Of a DNA stretch of 64,000 nt, positions 1 through 12,779 are shown one piece after another (the stretch's first letter is position 1; each line of letters opens with the position of its first letter). A model generated the notes under the pieces. The model made no database searches. It was not told the DNA's origin and saw only the letters and a program-made list of their open reading frames with translations. Position numbers and translations under genes: made by a program. The stretch spans positions 1,142,107 to 1,206,106 of the forward strand of contig JANVCC010000174.1 of assembly GCA_025345505.1 (NCBI GenBank), given 5' to 3'. Source of the DNA: Todiramphus chloris collaris (lineage: Eukaryota > Chordata > Aves > Coraciiformes > Alcedinidae).

Positions 1-354
1 TCTTTCCATATTTTTTAATATCCTAATATTAGATAAGTGATTGCTGGGGACACTGGAGGGCACTGAAGTTTATAGAAAGAGGAACACCATAATGAAGCTT
101 TATTGGGATGGCATCACCAAACAATTGCTGTGATAGCAACACTCCCAAGCTTGGAAGAGTGCCAGGCATTCCCCCCTGGAACTGACTCAGACACTAGCCT
201 CTCTGGCTCAGGACTGACGCAGAAAATGGATGCTTTCTGCCTCATAAAATGGCCTCTTTCCGGCTTGGAAACGACTGAGGAACTGTCCACTTTGGATTTG
301 GAAAGGACTTGGGAACTGGTCTTTCTCCATTGAACAATGACTTTGAAACACACC
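1..354. other. unassigned non-coding stretch
   Basis: Unique-looking sequence of mixed composition. Short open frames occur on both strands, but none resembles a protein family. I recognise no repeat or regulatory motif here. Confidence 0.5.
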
Positions 355-380
355 TTTTTTTTTTTTTTTTTTTTTTTTTT
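355..380. repeat. poly(T) tract, 26 bases
   Basis: An uninterrupted run of 26 T followed by a pyrimidine-rich stretch. Read on the minus strand it is a poly(A) run, which could be the A-tail of an old retroposed sequence lying to the right. I recognise no retroposon body there, so a plain homopolymer is equally likely. It is the longest single-base run in the window and will vary in length between individuals. Confidence 0.95.
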
Positions 381-1875
381 CCTTTTTCCCCTTGATTCTG
401 GCTTGAAACTATAAAAGTGGTTTTTAAATTTGTCTGGGAGTAGACAGAAGAAGAAAGGTTTTGGTTTTTTTTTACCAGCTTTATACAAGAGTGGAGGTTG
501 TGAAAGGCTTCAATGGGAATTAGAAAACCACAGCTTCAAGTAGAATAGATGATGTTCCCATCTCAAAGATCAAACCCAGTTAAGAAGACAGAGTATTTGG
601 AAAAAAAAACATTCTATGGTTCGGGGTGACTGGGGGTCTGTATCTCAAAACAGGAGTGTTATCCAAGAAAACCAGCAGCAATCCAGACTGCACCACTAAA
701 ATTAAGAAACAAACAAACCAAAAAACCCACCAAAAAACTCAATACAAGAATGGGACTGAGCTAACACACTCCAGAATCCAGCACCCCAAACTACAGAGTA
801 TTTCAGACAGGAGCTGGTTCCTCGTGTGCAGCTCTCGCGGCCGTTACAAGCCCGTGGTGCAAGAAGGTACCCCCCAACATTCCATGTGCAGAGCCCAAGC
901 TGTTCTGGTGGAACAGTCTGCCTGTGCTCCCTATTTCACTTGGCTTCCTTCAGATTGTGACTGTTGGGCAACTAATGTCACTCGCAGTGTAATTTAACAG
1001 CATCAGCCATCTGGGGAAAAAAAAAAAGGAAAAATATCCCAAACTAGTGTGTAACAGGCTTCTAGGAAACTTGACTGGGATAAAGGGACTTTTTTTTCTG
1101 TTGCCAAAACTGAATGGCAGTGCCAAATTTTACATTATATTGCATTTTGTTCTCTGCAAGTCATGTACTGGGACCTGAGATCAGAAAGTTATTTTGAGAA
1201 CAATAGTGACTTTAATGTATCGCCTGCTCTTATATGTTTGGTTTTTTTCCCAAGTCTCATCTTCTGAAATCACTATAATAAATCATAATGTCAGCTTTGG
1301 TTTCAAAAAAATCAAGCTTCTAGCAGTTCACCATTAGTAAAGAAAACCAGGAAAAAATGTTCTATGTTCTTTAAGATTCAAAACCTAGGAAGCAAATACA
1401 GCAAATCCATAACTGATTTATTTTTTCCTTTCAAGTCTTCTAATATTTAAGTAAAGTTGTTTTGTGGAGCCCAACTATGAGGTTTAATACTTGAAATGGG
1501 CAATACTGATATAAACATCTTGCATTAGTTTGTTTGAAAGTGAGCCATTTTCTGACTAACTGAAGATCTGTTTGTCTATCCATGTGTTTCTTCTGTACAT
1601 CATCAGAGGATCCTTGGACTCGGTCCATCGTATCTTTAGTTCTGATCTTATTCCCACTGAAATCCAAAGGAGGTCTGCCACTGACTCCCAGTTAAAAATG
1701 GATCAAGCCCAATTTTACCATAAAGAAGAATAGTTTGCCTCTTAATACTAAATTTCTTATTACTAGATGAGTATCTTTCTGGTTTTAAGGTGTATGATAT
1801 TCCCTTGTAAAGCAAATAACATCTTTGACATAAGCCATGAGATAGAGAAGAGTTGTCAGTTTACAAAATTTCCTG
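381..1875. other. unassigned non-coding stretch with A-rich low-complexity patch
   Basis: No gene is recognised. Around 698-741 there is an A-rich patch built from AAAC/CAAA-type units, and around 1017-1027 a short A run. The frames covering the patch give only lysine, threonine and glutamine-rich translations, as expected from low complexity. The rest is AT-rich with no repeat I can name. Confidence 0.5.
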
Positions 1876-1913
1876 TCTCCCTCTCTTCTTCTCCTTTTTT
1901 TTTTTTTTCTTCT
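1876..1913. repeat. pure pyrimidine tract
   Basis: Thirty-eight consecutive C/T bases ending in a T run. On the minus strand this is a purine tract of a kind able to form triplex DNA. It could also act as a strong splice polypyrimidine tract, but no AG acceptor with a plausible exon follows. Confidence 0.85.
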
Positions 1914-4859
1914 GAAAATAAGAGCAGAAGGTCTTGTTTCGCACTGACAGGCTGGGAGGCACATGTTCAGTGAACTTCTGCACAGGAAGTAAATGTCCAG
2001 GTCATATTTATCCCTTTTCATGTGGTTCTTTTAATCCCCCAGATTGGGTTTCAGAAGAGTTTTACAGTTTCAGTTTTACAAAGCAAACCTTCCTTTAATG
2101 TTGGCATTTTAAAGAAAAAGCTTCAGTCAAAACATGTGTGTTTTACATCAGCCAGATGTGACGTTTGGGGGAGCAGGCCACAATGTGGCAGCCAGCTCCG
2201 CTGCGAGAGCTGACTGGCTTGGTGTTGGACATCAAATGGGAGCTACTGGTCCCAGGTTGGGAATCAGCCTCCTGGCTCTCTCACCCGGTGTAAAAAATTA
2301 TAAAAATAATAAAAATAAGTTCCTGAGCAAATTAAAGATCAGAGCGTGGCCAGCATTGCCATGACTCGCATCCCAGCAGCCCCCAGGAGAGCACAGCCCT
2401 GCAGCACACCGACCTGTACACCCACAAATATGTTTTTGCCTAAAAGCAGTTAAAGTTGCAGGGAAGTAGGAGGTGCCAAAGGCAGCAGGGGCACACCAAC
2501 ATGTCCAGTGCTGCACCAGCCAGCAGCAGCTACTCCAAGAATAAAACCTGTCTCTGTACAACTCCCCTTGAGCATCCCCATCCATATAACCCACTCTTTC
2601 CGGACCTGTTTTGTCATTTTCATTGAAAAATAAAGGATAAAACACACTCAGAAACTCACTACTTTTCTTGCCAGGTGGAGCAGATCCCCTTTTCAGCTGT
2701 CCCTGCTTCTGCAGCAGTACCTGTCCTGGTCGCCCATGAGGTAGGTGCTGTGCTGGGGACTCGATGAGGTGGGAAATGGGCGTCCTTTTCTCCTGCCTGG
2801 CTGCGTTCTGTGACTGTTGGGGTCCCCTGGTGGCACCTTGGGGATTGGTGCTGCTCTGGGCCGGGGCAGTTACAGAATTGCTGAAGGAGACCTGAAGAAT
2901 TCTGCACCTGGAAATTAATTTTCTGACTGTGTGTGGCTTCCAGACAAGGGGTTTGTCCCCACTGTGCTGCCTCCTCACAGGTCTCGTCTTCAGCTTCCTT
3001 GAGTGGAAGGTCCTCGAGGAAGCACTTCTGGAACCAGGCTGTGGAAAATTCACCACAGTGTCACTTTGGGACAGTGTAAGGAGAGACTTCTTCCAGAAAC
3101 AGGGCTGCTGGTGTCATAGCACACCCATGGACATCTGGGGCATCCTTTGGCTGCTGCCAAGGATCTGCCTGCGTGGCACAGGCTGCCATTGGGGTGTCCT
3201 GGGGAAGCTGCTCTGTGCCTCAGCCCCTCCACTAGCACTGGGTATTTGCTCTGTTTCCAAAAAATGCATCCCCATTTGAGCACCTTTTCTTGATCAGCAA
3301 GTTGCAGGGGTAGCTTTTGAATCCTCTGAAATAAGAGCTGTGGTCTCTTAAGTTGACACCATTAATTTTTTCCTTTAAGTTTTGTGTCAATCCAAGGTCA
3401 GCGGCCTCCAGGCCTGGGCTCTCCATTGATCTGCTTGAGTGATATAAATAGGTTTTCAAGAGAGTTGCCTGCTTTCCTGGCTGTAGTGAGGTATAGATTT
3501 TTGTCTGTGCTATGGCTAAATGGTATGGTCAGATGGCTTGCAGTAAATTCGGCAGGGGGTTAATTTAATGTCCTGGAGTCTCTGTGACTGGATGGAGTTG
3601 GGCTGGAGTATGCTTTTTTTTTTCCCTGGCATGAATCTGAAGTAGGTATACAAGTTATTCTATACAATACAACTCTTTATGATGTTTGAGAAGATCCTTT
3701 AAGACTGGGGCTGGGTTGAGCAGGGTGGTGTTTGGTCACTGGGATCCCCTGGATGATGCACTGGGCTGGACCAACTGGCTGCCTTTCTTCCCGGGAGTGG
3801 GAAGACAAGGGAACCTGAGTGAATTGTCTGCTTTAACTAGATTAGTATCACTTCTTTCTGGACTGACCACGAAAAGGCTGAAGCACCTTTGAGCGTTTAG
3901 CAGATATTTTATTTGGTGGAAACGGATTTTGCAATCAGAGTTGGTTGGATTTGTGTAAGCATGCTATAATTTTTACTCAACCCACGTATTCCCATTTCTC
4001 TTTGGCTGGTAAATGTTCTGATAACATAAATATAAACATATGTAGCTGTACTTTTTTTCCTTTTGAAGTGTGTGAGTATGGAGGACCTGATTGTTACTTA
4101 TCCTCAGCTGTTTCTCTTACCCCACACCAGGTTTTTTCCATCTCCTTAATTAACATAGTTGCTCTCAGGATTCTGCCTGGCATTTTTAGAGGCCTTCTCA
4201 CAGAAGTTAAAGTTCAGCTGATACAAGGCAGGGGTTTATGAACCTGTTTTTTGGAAATACAAATTACCAGCAGTTTCCTCCAGGTATCACTTGTATGTAC
4301 AGCTCTTTACGACCTCTGTAAGTTGGTTCTGAAAAGAAGGAGCAACAGGCTAAACCTTTTCTTGACATCCTAAAGGCAGAGCATTTGCTGTGGATAACTG
4401 GATTAACATCTGACCGAGAACTGAAAGGTAAGAGAAACAAAGCCAAAAATGTTGTGATAGGAAGTGGCCTAACATGCCAAACATTGACTCTCCTTTCATA
4501 AGGACTTTCTCCTTATGCAGTAGGAAGAGCCACAGTGTGACCAGCATAAGGACAAGAGAAGGTGGCTTTCCCTCATGCCTCTAGATCACAAAATTCATAT
4601 GACTAGGAGGAAAGTGTAACAGATACTGTCAAAATCTCAGAAATTTAGGGTTAGTCCTGACTTTAGATATTCTATATGTATGGATCCATTTCATTGTGTT
4701 TGCCATTTGCCTTGCTTTCCTGTGCAACAATCCTACGATGCAGAGAGGTAATGGGTGGGGGGGGGAACCAAACCAAAATCCATAAGTAGCTGTGAGGCAC
4801 TTGGCTGCTGTGGTCAGATAAGTACCCGAGTGAAGGAAACTCCTCTAAGTATCTATTAA
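1914..4859. other. unassigned non-coding stretch containing a long minus-strand open frame
   Basis: No known gene or repeat is recognised. The notable item is a minus-strand open frame of 252 codons at 2298-3056. Its translation shows no recognisable domain, signal peptide or repeat, and other frames on both strands are also open across 2450-3280, which suggests low stop density rather than coding. An A/T-rich patch lies at 2291-2324. From 3300 to 4859 the sequence is ordinary, with a G run near 4757-4766. Confidence 0.45.
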
Positions 4860-5060
4860 GGACAGCACTTCACAGGGCTATTGCCCCTTCTATCCAAGGT
4901 GCACGAAGCATTCCATCAATGCTACTCGTGCTCCTTCAATACCCCTGAGAAGCAACGCATTATAAATCCCATTTTACAGATGGGCGAACTGACTTTTCCC
5001 CAAGTCCCAGAGTGGTTCAGTGACAGAGCTGGGAATTGAACCATTAGACATTTTCCTCTT
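4860..5060 (-). mobile_element. MIR-family SINE, antisense, degraded
   Basis: The plus strand carries the reverse complement of the MIR core. The segment at about 4962-4989, built on CCCATTTTACAGATGGG, corresponds to the sense motif 'cctcagtttccccatctgtaaaatggg'-type core. About 35 bases downstream is CAGAGCTGGGAATTGAACC, the antisense of the tRNA-like region with its B-box-like sequence. The upstream flank at 4865-4950 resembles the antisense of the MIR 3' half. MIR is a tRNA-derived, L2-mobilised SINE that has long been inactive. The copy is diverged and has no recognisable target-site duplication. Confidence 0.8.
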
Positions 5061-5105
5061 CATGACAGCTCTGTACAATCCCAGGACTCATTTATTTTCC
5101 CTATT

Positions 5106-5119
5106 AAAAAAAAAAAAAA
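5106..5119. repeat. poly(A) tract, 14 bases
   Basis: An uninterrupted A run 45 bases downstream of the antisense MIR. It lies on the wrong side to be that element's own tail. Confidence 0.9.
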
Positions 5120-5344
5120 GAAGTAAACAAGTATTTTCTTTGAGATCCACTGAGAATGGGGGATTGGGGAAAAAATGGAAGTAAAATTAAAAATAAAAAT
5201 GACATAATTCCCCACTGGCCCGAGTTGTCCAGTCTCCTTTACATTCACACTTCTCTTTGTTATGTTTCCTTGAAGTTGAACCTCCCTAGAGAAGGGAACC
5301 TCAGAGTTTCTGGTGCTGGGGAAGAAATGCTTCAAGAAAAAGAA

Positions 5345-5500
5345 AAATAATCGCAGCTGCAATGTTAAAAATAAGAAGCTAATCAAAGGCAGCCCATGTG
5401 GGCGCCACTTTCATCTCTCATCTTCAAAGAGGTGCAAACAAACATTGTCGGCGTGCCAAGCGGCAGCCTCAGCGCCTGATGATCCCATTACTCCTCCAGC
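5345..5500. promoter_or_regulatory. candidate conserved non-coding element with TCF/LEF-type site
   Basis: A compact stretch without simple repeats, with a moderately AT-rich core. It contains ATCAAAGG at 5382-5389, the canonical TCF/LEF (Wnt effector) recognition sequence, and a GGGCGCC palindrome about 20 bases later. Frames through it are short. The conserved-element label is inferred from sequence texture only; no alignment supports it here. Confidence 0.3.
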
Positions 5501-6282
5501 GTCCACCCTCCCCTTCCATGCTGCTGAGCCCGTAGGCATGGGACTCCAGGAGCACTGCCAAGGTGGGAACCTCTACTCACTGGAGGGGAAGCCATGTGTG
5601 GAATTCCACTGCGGATCCAAATGATTTCATAACAAACATGCTTGTGCCCTATAGATTGTCCCTTGTGCTGTTGCATCAAGAGCCTTTCTAGTAGTGATAA
5701 TAATAATAGCATCATTCCCTGGAGGTTTTGTTATGGTATTTTCAGGGGGTTGTGTTTTCAGGGGGGTTTGTTTTCCAAAGCTTTGGTTATTTTTAAAAAT
5801 AATATCCAGGCTCTGATGAAATCCACATGCACTTCATGCAGCAGAAGAGAGGGGGTTAGCTGCTGGAGTGGTGGCACCTGGGCAATTTGCAGTAGTGGTT
5901 CTCCTCCCAGTGCTCTTGGAAGAACTGCCCTCAAAGTCAACACAGTGAATGCATTTGTGCCTCGGTTTACCTGAGTTTACTTGCCTTGACCTAAGCCTGG
6001 TCAGTCCAGGCGATGATAACCTAATTAGCTCTGAATGAGCCAGTGAAGTACCAAACACAATGTGTAACGTGATGCTCTGCCTGGGCTAATACAGCTTAAT
6101 TCATGGCAGAGTCACTGAGTGTGGTAATACTGCTGCACTGCTCCTGCTCCAGGAGGAGAGCACTCCAGGGAAACTTGGATCTCTGCGTGTGTCCCGCGTG
6201 GTGCAACAGAAGGGGGGATCTCTGATTAAGAGGCCGAGGGATAAAGTAAGGGGACTGAACTCTCTTCTCTGGTACAGTGGAT
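5501..6282. other. unassigned non-coding stretch
   Basis: No gene, named repeat or clear regulatory cluster is seen. Local T/G-rich runs occur at 5745-5775. Confidence 0.45.
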
Positions 6283-6404
6283 GAGTAAGAGTGAAAATAG
6301 GTAACTTGTTCTGTTTATTTTGCCCTGCCTTGTTTGGAGTAAGAGTGAAAATAGTTAACTTGTTCTGTTTATCTTGCCCTGCCTTGTTCGGAGCATGAGT
6401 GAAG
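6283..6404. repeat. tandem repeat, 54-bp unit, about 2.3 copies
   Basis: Unit 1 is 6283-6336 and unit 2 is 6337-6390, each 54 bases long and aligning without gaps, with three differences (about 94% identity). A third partial unit begins at 6391 (GAGCATGAGTGAAG) and fades within about 14 bases. Both full units start with GAGTAAGAGTGAAAATAG. The high identity suggests a fairly young duplication or a variable minisatellite. There is no sign of coding: 54 is divisible by three, but the frames across it are short. Confidence 0.95.
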
Positions 6405-9400
6405 CATTGCCTGTAGACTCCAACCTCCTATGGAGAGAATCTGATGGGATGAAGATGTAAGAGGCCTGTTCAACTCCTGGGCTCTGCCACTGTGCTTGTG
6501 AGGACTCTTAGACTACTTCACCAGCTGCAAACCCCTGATGTTTTAGATAAATAGCTTTGAAAGCCACAGATTAAGAGAACTAGGTATTATTTCTCAGAAC
6601 TAAATTAAATCTTGATGCTGCCAGAATCTTGGCAGAGAAGATGCCTTTACCACCTTGTACCTGTCTGGGGCTTTCCTGCTCTGTTAACCTCATGAGCAGC
6701 ATTACAGTAGCTGCAAGAATAGTTCACTGGTGTGGTCATCCACCCACAGAAGCTCTGTGGGGCCTGCCCTGTGTTCACAAGGAAAGACTGGGAGATGGAG
6801 GGGAGGGAGTAGAATTGGATCCAGCTCATCATAATGAGGAAAGCCTGTCCTGGCCAGGGAAGGATTCAATTAGGAGGCCAGAGGAATATGCATGATACAA
6901 GAGGGCACCAGCCCATCTGGGGCTGCCACTACTAGCAAGAATAAAGGTGCTTTGCCTAAGAACAAGATGCAATCATGAGGACAGAGGAATCTGCTCCCGT
7001 GTAGCACTGATTCCCCCTCCCTTCTACAGTGCACAACAAGGTACAGATTAGACCATTACACCCAGGGGAAGCCACAGAGTCGCACTCTCTTTTTCATGGA
7101 CAGTAGCAGGAAATGGGTGGATTGGAACCAAATGAGAAGCCCGACTCAAACCAGATGTGACCCCAGGGAGATCAGAAATGCAGAGATGTTTTTGCTTTGA
7201 CATATCCGCCGGTGTTGAGGGTGGGGGAAGGCAGAGGGTGGCAGCAGTTGATTAGATGCTGCTGGATTATATCATACTGGTAACAGGCTGGCTGGGTTTC
7301 AGCACAAAATTCTAGAAGACCATTCTACTGCTACACAGTCAAAACCATGGATGGATCCCAAATTTTAGCCATCTTATCGCCTGCTTCAGCAGCAAGACTT
7401 TGGTCTGGGACCTTCACAGCCACACTCCCCGAGTTAACCATGTAGGTAGGCTTCAGCCCCTCTTGAGATCAAGCTCTGCTGACCACAGGTACTCTCTCTT
7501 TCCCTGTTCAGCCTCCTGCACAAAGTAATTTGAGCCTGGATGGGGAAAGAGGGGAAAATTAAAGCATAGAACTGTAGTGATGTGAAGTCCGTTTTAAGTA
7601 CCAACACCAAAACCACTGCTCTGTGTGGCTGTATTTTAGCTTAGCTCTTCTGTGTCTAATTCTGCCCCCTTCCTTAATGGTAGTTTACTTTCAAACCTCA
7701 GGAGACTGATGAGAGTAGAATTGAACTGGGTGGACATTCTGCTTAAAGATGCAGTTGTGGAGTCCTACGAGCAGGTGAAATCTTTTCCTTCCTTGCATGT
7801 GTCAAAGGCAAGTTCTGCCATCAATACTCTCCAAAAGAAGTCTGAAATTCTATCGCTGTAAAGGCTATAAAGTCAAGTCAGTACAAAGTAATCCAATGTA
7901 TTCATTCATTTTCAGATCTCATGATTATAAAAGCCTGATGCGTGAGTTTTTTGCTTATTTGATTCTGGTAATAATGAAATGAAATGACGGGAAATCAGTT
8001 TCTCCCTTGGCGCTCCCGCTCTGTCTCTTCCTTCATCCTCTCTGTCTAAACAAGGAGTCCAGAATTAACTTCAGTTAGCATTAAATTCTTCCAGAGGCCT
8101 TGAAGACAGTGATTGGTGTGTCCTTTATCGTGTGCCAGGCCACAGGACATTCGTAACAAAAAAAAAAAACCAAAACCCCTTTTCCAGCTGTTTGTTTCAC
8201 TGCTGCCTTGGATGGACCAGTCAGGTAGTGAATGACCTTGGGTGAGGAAGAGTGGGCAGGAGGTCAGTGCTTCACAAGGAACCACTAAGTCGTGGAGACC
8301 TTCTCTTGGTCCAGCACCAGCACAGATTGCTGCCCCTTAGGGGACTGCCCACCCTTATGCAGATCTGATTACCCTATTTCATCTCTTCGTTAGGAATATT
8401 TCTGTGGGTGAAGCTGTTGCCCTCCTGCTATTCTGAGGGAGCGTGCACCTCATCGGTGTCTGAAATCCAACACTTTCTGCTGACTCTTGTAGACTTGGGG
8501 ACAGGTGGTTTCTGCCCAGCCCAGCAGGTAGTTTCATATCTGCCCAAGCAGCTGCAGGGGCTGCCAAATCACAGAGGGCATATCAGTAAAAGCAGGAAGA
8601 AGCCAAGTGCTTTCTTGCTTTGTGCCATCGAGGCATCTGAAGGATAAATGCTCCACTGGTTCACCTGGGTAGCATTGGGCAGGCTGCAATTGGGTAAACT
8701 GGGAAAAAGACAGCGTCTACAGAATGACTCTGGGATGAGAATGAACCCAGGCAGCAGCCAGGAGGAGCCTGAGATGCAGTGAATATGGATCTTATGATAC
8801 AACAGGAGCCCGTTGCTGGAGAGCCTGTCAGCGCTCTCGTGCTTTACAGCAGTGCCTGACCCTCCTGGGTTTGGAGGCCGAGGTTCTGGTTCGCATTAGC
8901 CCCGAGGAGCTGCGGTGTTGACAGGACTCGGCGAGGTTTGCGGCGGGGTTTTGTTCGCTGGTCACCCCAAGCAGAAGCAGAGCTGTGCCTGGGAGAGTGT
9001 TGCCACCTGGGTACCTCACAAAGCAGGCTGAGGATGCAGCTTCTGGAAGGATGGGGCAGAACTACCTCCTCCCCTTTGCCCAGACACTTCGATGGTCATA
9101 GCCCCCAAAACCAAACTGGCTGCTGAAGGACAAACTGGATTTCAGTTTGCTCGTGGTGGTGGTGGCTGCGTTGTGTTTAGAACAGAGGTTTTATTCTCCG
9201 GTGTAAAGGGCAGGAAGACCCCAGTTTGCTGTCTTGGTCCCAAAAGGAATGAGTTTATAGGCATAAGAGTCACAGAAATTCTTATTTGCAACAGAGAATC
9301 CTGTCCTGGTGCATCAGTGAGAGAGGAGGAAGCACGGCAGACTCGTAAAGACCCTTCCCTTGCTGAAGGGTGCTGAGGGGCAGGAGAAGGTGGTCTATGA

Positions 9401-10059
9401 AAATGTGTATTCCATGTTCTTAGTGCATCCCACAGGACCTTTGATAAGGATTATCCCTGAAGGTAAGCACGAGGTAAGGAATCTATCTGATTCCTTGTGA
9501 ATTTACAGATTCAAAAGATTGGACTGTGGGGATGTGGTTTTACCCTTTATGTTCCTAATGCCCTGGCAGAGTTTGAGGTACCCTGGAAATAGGGCATGTT
9601 CCTGAAATTAGTCTGTGAGGCCTGAGAGGGAACAAGGCCTGACAGTGAGAAAGGACTCAATGATCTGCAAAGCAGTACGCTAACGGGAAAAAACATTTTA
9701 CTTGAAGAAAATGAAAATTAGCTCCTTGGTGAGGCACTTTCCAGCCAGTTTGCGTAACCCTTGCTTGGAAACCAAACAAAATTGACCACCTTGTGATTTA
9801 TGACGACTTCCTTTGGCATGTGCTCCGCTCTGTTTGCACCATTGCCATGGCAGCAGAGGAACTATTTATTCATCCAGCTACCTCACCACATCCTGGCCTT
9901 CCATTGGAGACAAAGGCGGACCCGATTCAAAATGGCAAGGAAAGCTACTTAGCACTCGGGAAATTGGAGGTCAAATGTAATTTTTTTTTTTCCTATTTGT
10001 CTGCCTCTTGAACACTATCACTGCAGACTGAGAAGGAAAAGCCGTTCAGAATCGCTCGT
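6405..10059. other. unassigned non-coding stretch
   Basis: Ordinary mixed-composition DNA with no recognisable exon, RNA gene or mobile element. An A run of about 12 bases lies at 8158-8169, and a short TGG-triplet run lies near 9154-9166. The part at about 9780-9975 has an enhancer-like texture (TATTTATTCATCC, then a stretch with few repeats) but carries no decisive motif. Confidence 0.45.
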
Positions 10060-10160
10060 TACAGTTAGAAAGCTGCATTTATCTGAGGGTCTTAAAGGCT
10101 TCATAAAGGGCAAGCTCATACCATTGCTTATCTGTAGATAGTATGCAGAAGTATGAAGTC
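10060..10160 (-). mobile_element. MIR-type SINE 3' half, antisense, very degraded
   Basis: The run GCATTTATCTGAGGGTCTTA, then AAGGCTTCATAAAG, followed by a degraded segment ending in TTATCTGTAGATAG, parallels the antisense 3' half of the amniote SINE seen more clearly at 42460-42690 (GATCTCAAAGTGCTTTCTAA... then the core). Similarity is partial and the core is badly eroded, so this call is tentative. Confidence 0.45.
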
Positions 10161-12779
10161 ATGGGCTTGCTCTGCAGAATTTACAGCCCAAACCCTCGAA
10201 TTATAGGATCTATGAATATGAAGTGCTGGTCATCACAGTCATATTAAAAGTTCCCAGTATGGGTTCCATGGTAGCCCACTGTGGCAGCTTGGACAAGGAC
10301 CGTGACAATGCTTAACTGGACCCTTTGTGCTCAGCCTGGCTTTGAGATGTTCCCAACAGCTCCATGGCTATTGCATAGTAGTAAGGGAAGCTAAAGGTTT
10401 TCCTCTTCTTATTCATGTCCCTATTCTACCTTTGTTGTTGTGCCTCCAGAATGTTTGTAGGACCGATGGCTAGGCCAGTTTGGTTATCTAAAGTAAACCC
10501 ATTTTGGGGAAAAGGGCTCTTTTTGAGGAGTCTGTTGATGCAGTTCATGCTGACGTCTCAAAATTGAGGCAGCAGTAGAAGGCATCTGATGAGCTATGTG
10601 AAGGTTGTGTCATGGCCACAATACATTCAGTATGTTCAACTGCCTTCTCAAAGTCAGCAAGCTGTAAACGGGGAGGGTGAATCTAAAGTAGCCCCTGATA
10701 ACTCCAAGTGACCAGTGAGCAGAATGAGCAAGTGGACAATGAGATGGGAATCCTATAAAAGAATCGAAAGGGCCAAGACCAGATTTTCAGGAACAAGCAA
10801 ATGAATGTGTCCCGTGTATCGGGTGTATTTACAAGTATGATTATCTAATTAGTGTGTAAATGCATCTGTGTGACGTGTTCAGCTGGTGGGTAGGGGTTAG
10901 AGATTCCGTGTTGTGTTGCAATGGCTTGATTATGAAATAATTATCTCAACAGATATATAAATATATATGGCAAGGTCCTGCTGTTCTTAGAGGCTGGATA
11001 GGTGCCTCCCAAGAGTTCTCGCTGAGAATTCAAGCCTTTTTGTCAAACATAAGCTATGCATTTAATGTAAAGCAATATGTGGATGTTTAGTACAGGGACG
11101 GTGTATAGAGTACAGTTGCTTCAAGATGAGATCCCAGCAGGTCTGGCAAAAACCCTCAAGTTTTCCCTTCCAAGTCTGTGTGTCTTGTTTTGCTGCTGCG
11201 TTTGTAACCACGGTGAGCTTCAATAGCAATGCTGTAGTGTCCACCTTGGGACCGGTGTATGGTGAGGTAACATCAGTGTGTGTTTGTCAGGGTATAAACC
11301 TCGGTCCTTCTGCAGACCCCTTCCAACCTTTCCCTCTCTCCATGTGCCAAGTACCCACACACAGTGCCCTTAACAGGACTGTGGGTCATGCTTTCTGGTC
11401 CTACCCTGCTTGTTGTTTGCTTAGGGCTGCGTAGATCATCTTTTTTGAATCCCTTCCCATAAAGCTGTGGTGAAAGTTTCTGGGTTTCTCTGGCTGTCTC
11501 TCTGGCCTGTGTGGTCTGAGCGTGATGGATTTTCTGTTCTTGCACAGCCAGCCACTGTTAAATGAGCAGCACAAGCTGGAGAGTGAAAAAGGGTATGGGA
11601 AGTAAGAACTGATTTTAAGGGAGCAGGTGGGAGTGAGCTGCAAGCTCCTGGGCTGTTCATTCTCCACAACAAGGGGTCTCTTCTCTAACGTGGGATTGAA
11701 GGAAGACAGAGGAGTGTGACATGCTCAGCATGAAGGCTGAAATTCCAGACTAGCTCTTGAATCCTGGTACAGAAGCACACAGTGGCTAAGTGGTGATAGA
11801 AGTGGGGTTTGCCTACCTTCAGAGGCTTCAAGTTTATTTAAGGCTTCATGTGTTTAAAAACCTCATTCCTATGAAACAGTAGCTTTTATTCAATGGCTTT
11901 CATTTCATCCTTAGGGTCAAACCCTTGCTTGGCTGTAGTGAATTCACTTATGTGATGAGGCCTTTTATTTGTGGCTCTTGACTGTTGGCATAAAGCCTTT
12001 GGGATGAAATGGAAGCAAGCTTTTCGGACCAGCAGTGGTCCAAGTTCTCCAACGAGCTAGAAACTGCTGCTCATCTTCATCAGTGAAGATGAGATACCTG
12101 GGGTTTCCCTTCCACAGTGCATTAACACCATGAACAGATCACTAGGAGCAACAATTTCAGAGCAAATGGCTCTGTGGTTCCCAGCAGTTATTGCTGGCAT
12201 GGATTTTAGAGCAGAATGGGTTAACTCGGGGATTCTCAACTGCTTTTGACAGGCAGCCAGTGTGCTGGGATAATGGTGTCAAAAAGCAAGCTGAGCTGGG
12301 ATGCTCCTTGAAACAGGCAGACCAGACATCCTTGGGGAAGAGTTGATGATGGGGTCAGATAATTCACTCTTCATGTTAATTCTTCTCTTTGGAGCCAAGG
12401 AACAAGTCTGTTAAAGCGCTTGCCCAATAGTGTGGGGCCAGCTGTTATAATTACACTTATTCTAATACACATCCATCCATGTGATGACTCATGGATGCAA
12501 ATCTGACTCCTTCCGGAGGGGTTTGCAGCAGAGGGTGGCAGAGGAGGAGACAATTTAATCTGTGGGTTGGAGCTGAAGGGTGGAGGTTTCTGCTCCTTTA
12601 CGTACCCTTGCCACTGCGATGGACTTCAGCGGGGAGCCTGGATTTTGCTTTTGGTTTAGCTGCGGCTCTTCAGCGAGCCCTGACCGAAGTTCTTCACTGA
12701 GACAATGTAATTGGGACATAAGTGAATTCCAGTCAGTTCGGGAAACACATCCTTTCAGTTCCTGAAAACATGCTATTAT
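10161..12779. other. unassigned non-coding stretch
   Basis: No gene or named repeat is recognised. An AT-rich part at 10800-10970 contains TTATCTAATTAG and an alternating A/T run near 10950-10970. An octamer-type site ATGCAAAT (POU-factor motif) occurs at 12495-12502. Confidence 0.45.

Noticed and set aside
355-620. Possible minus-strand retroposed element with A-tail at 355-380
   Set aside because: No recognisable retroposon or processed-gene body beside the tract and no target-site duplication was found.
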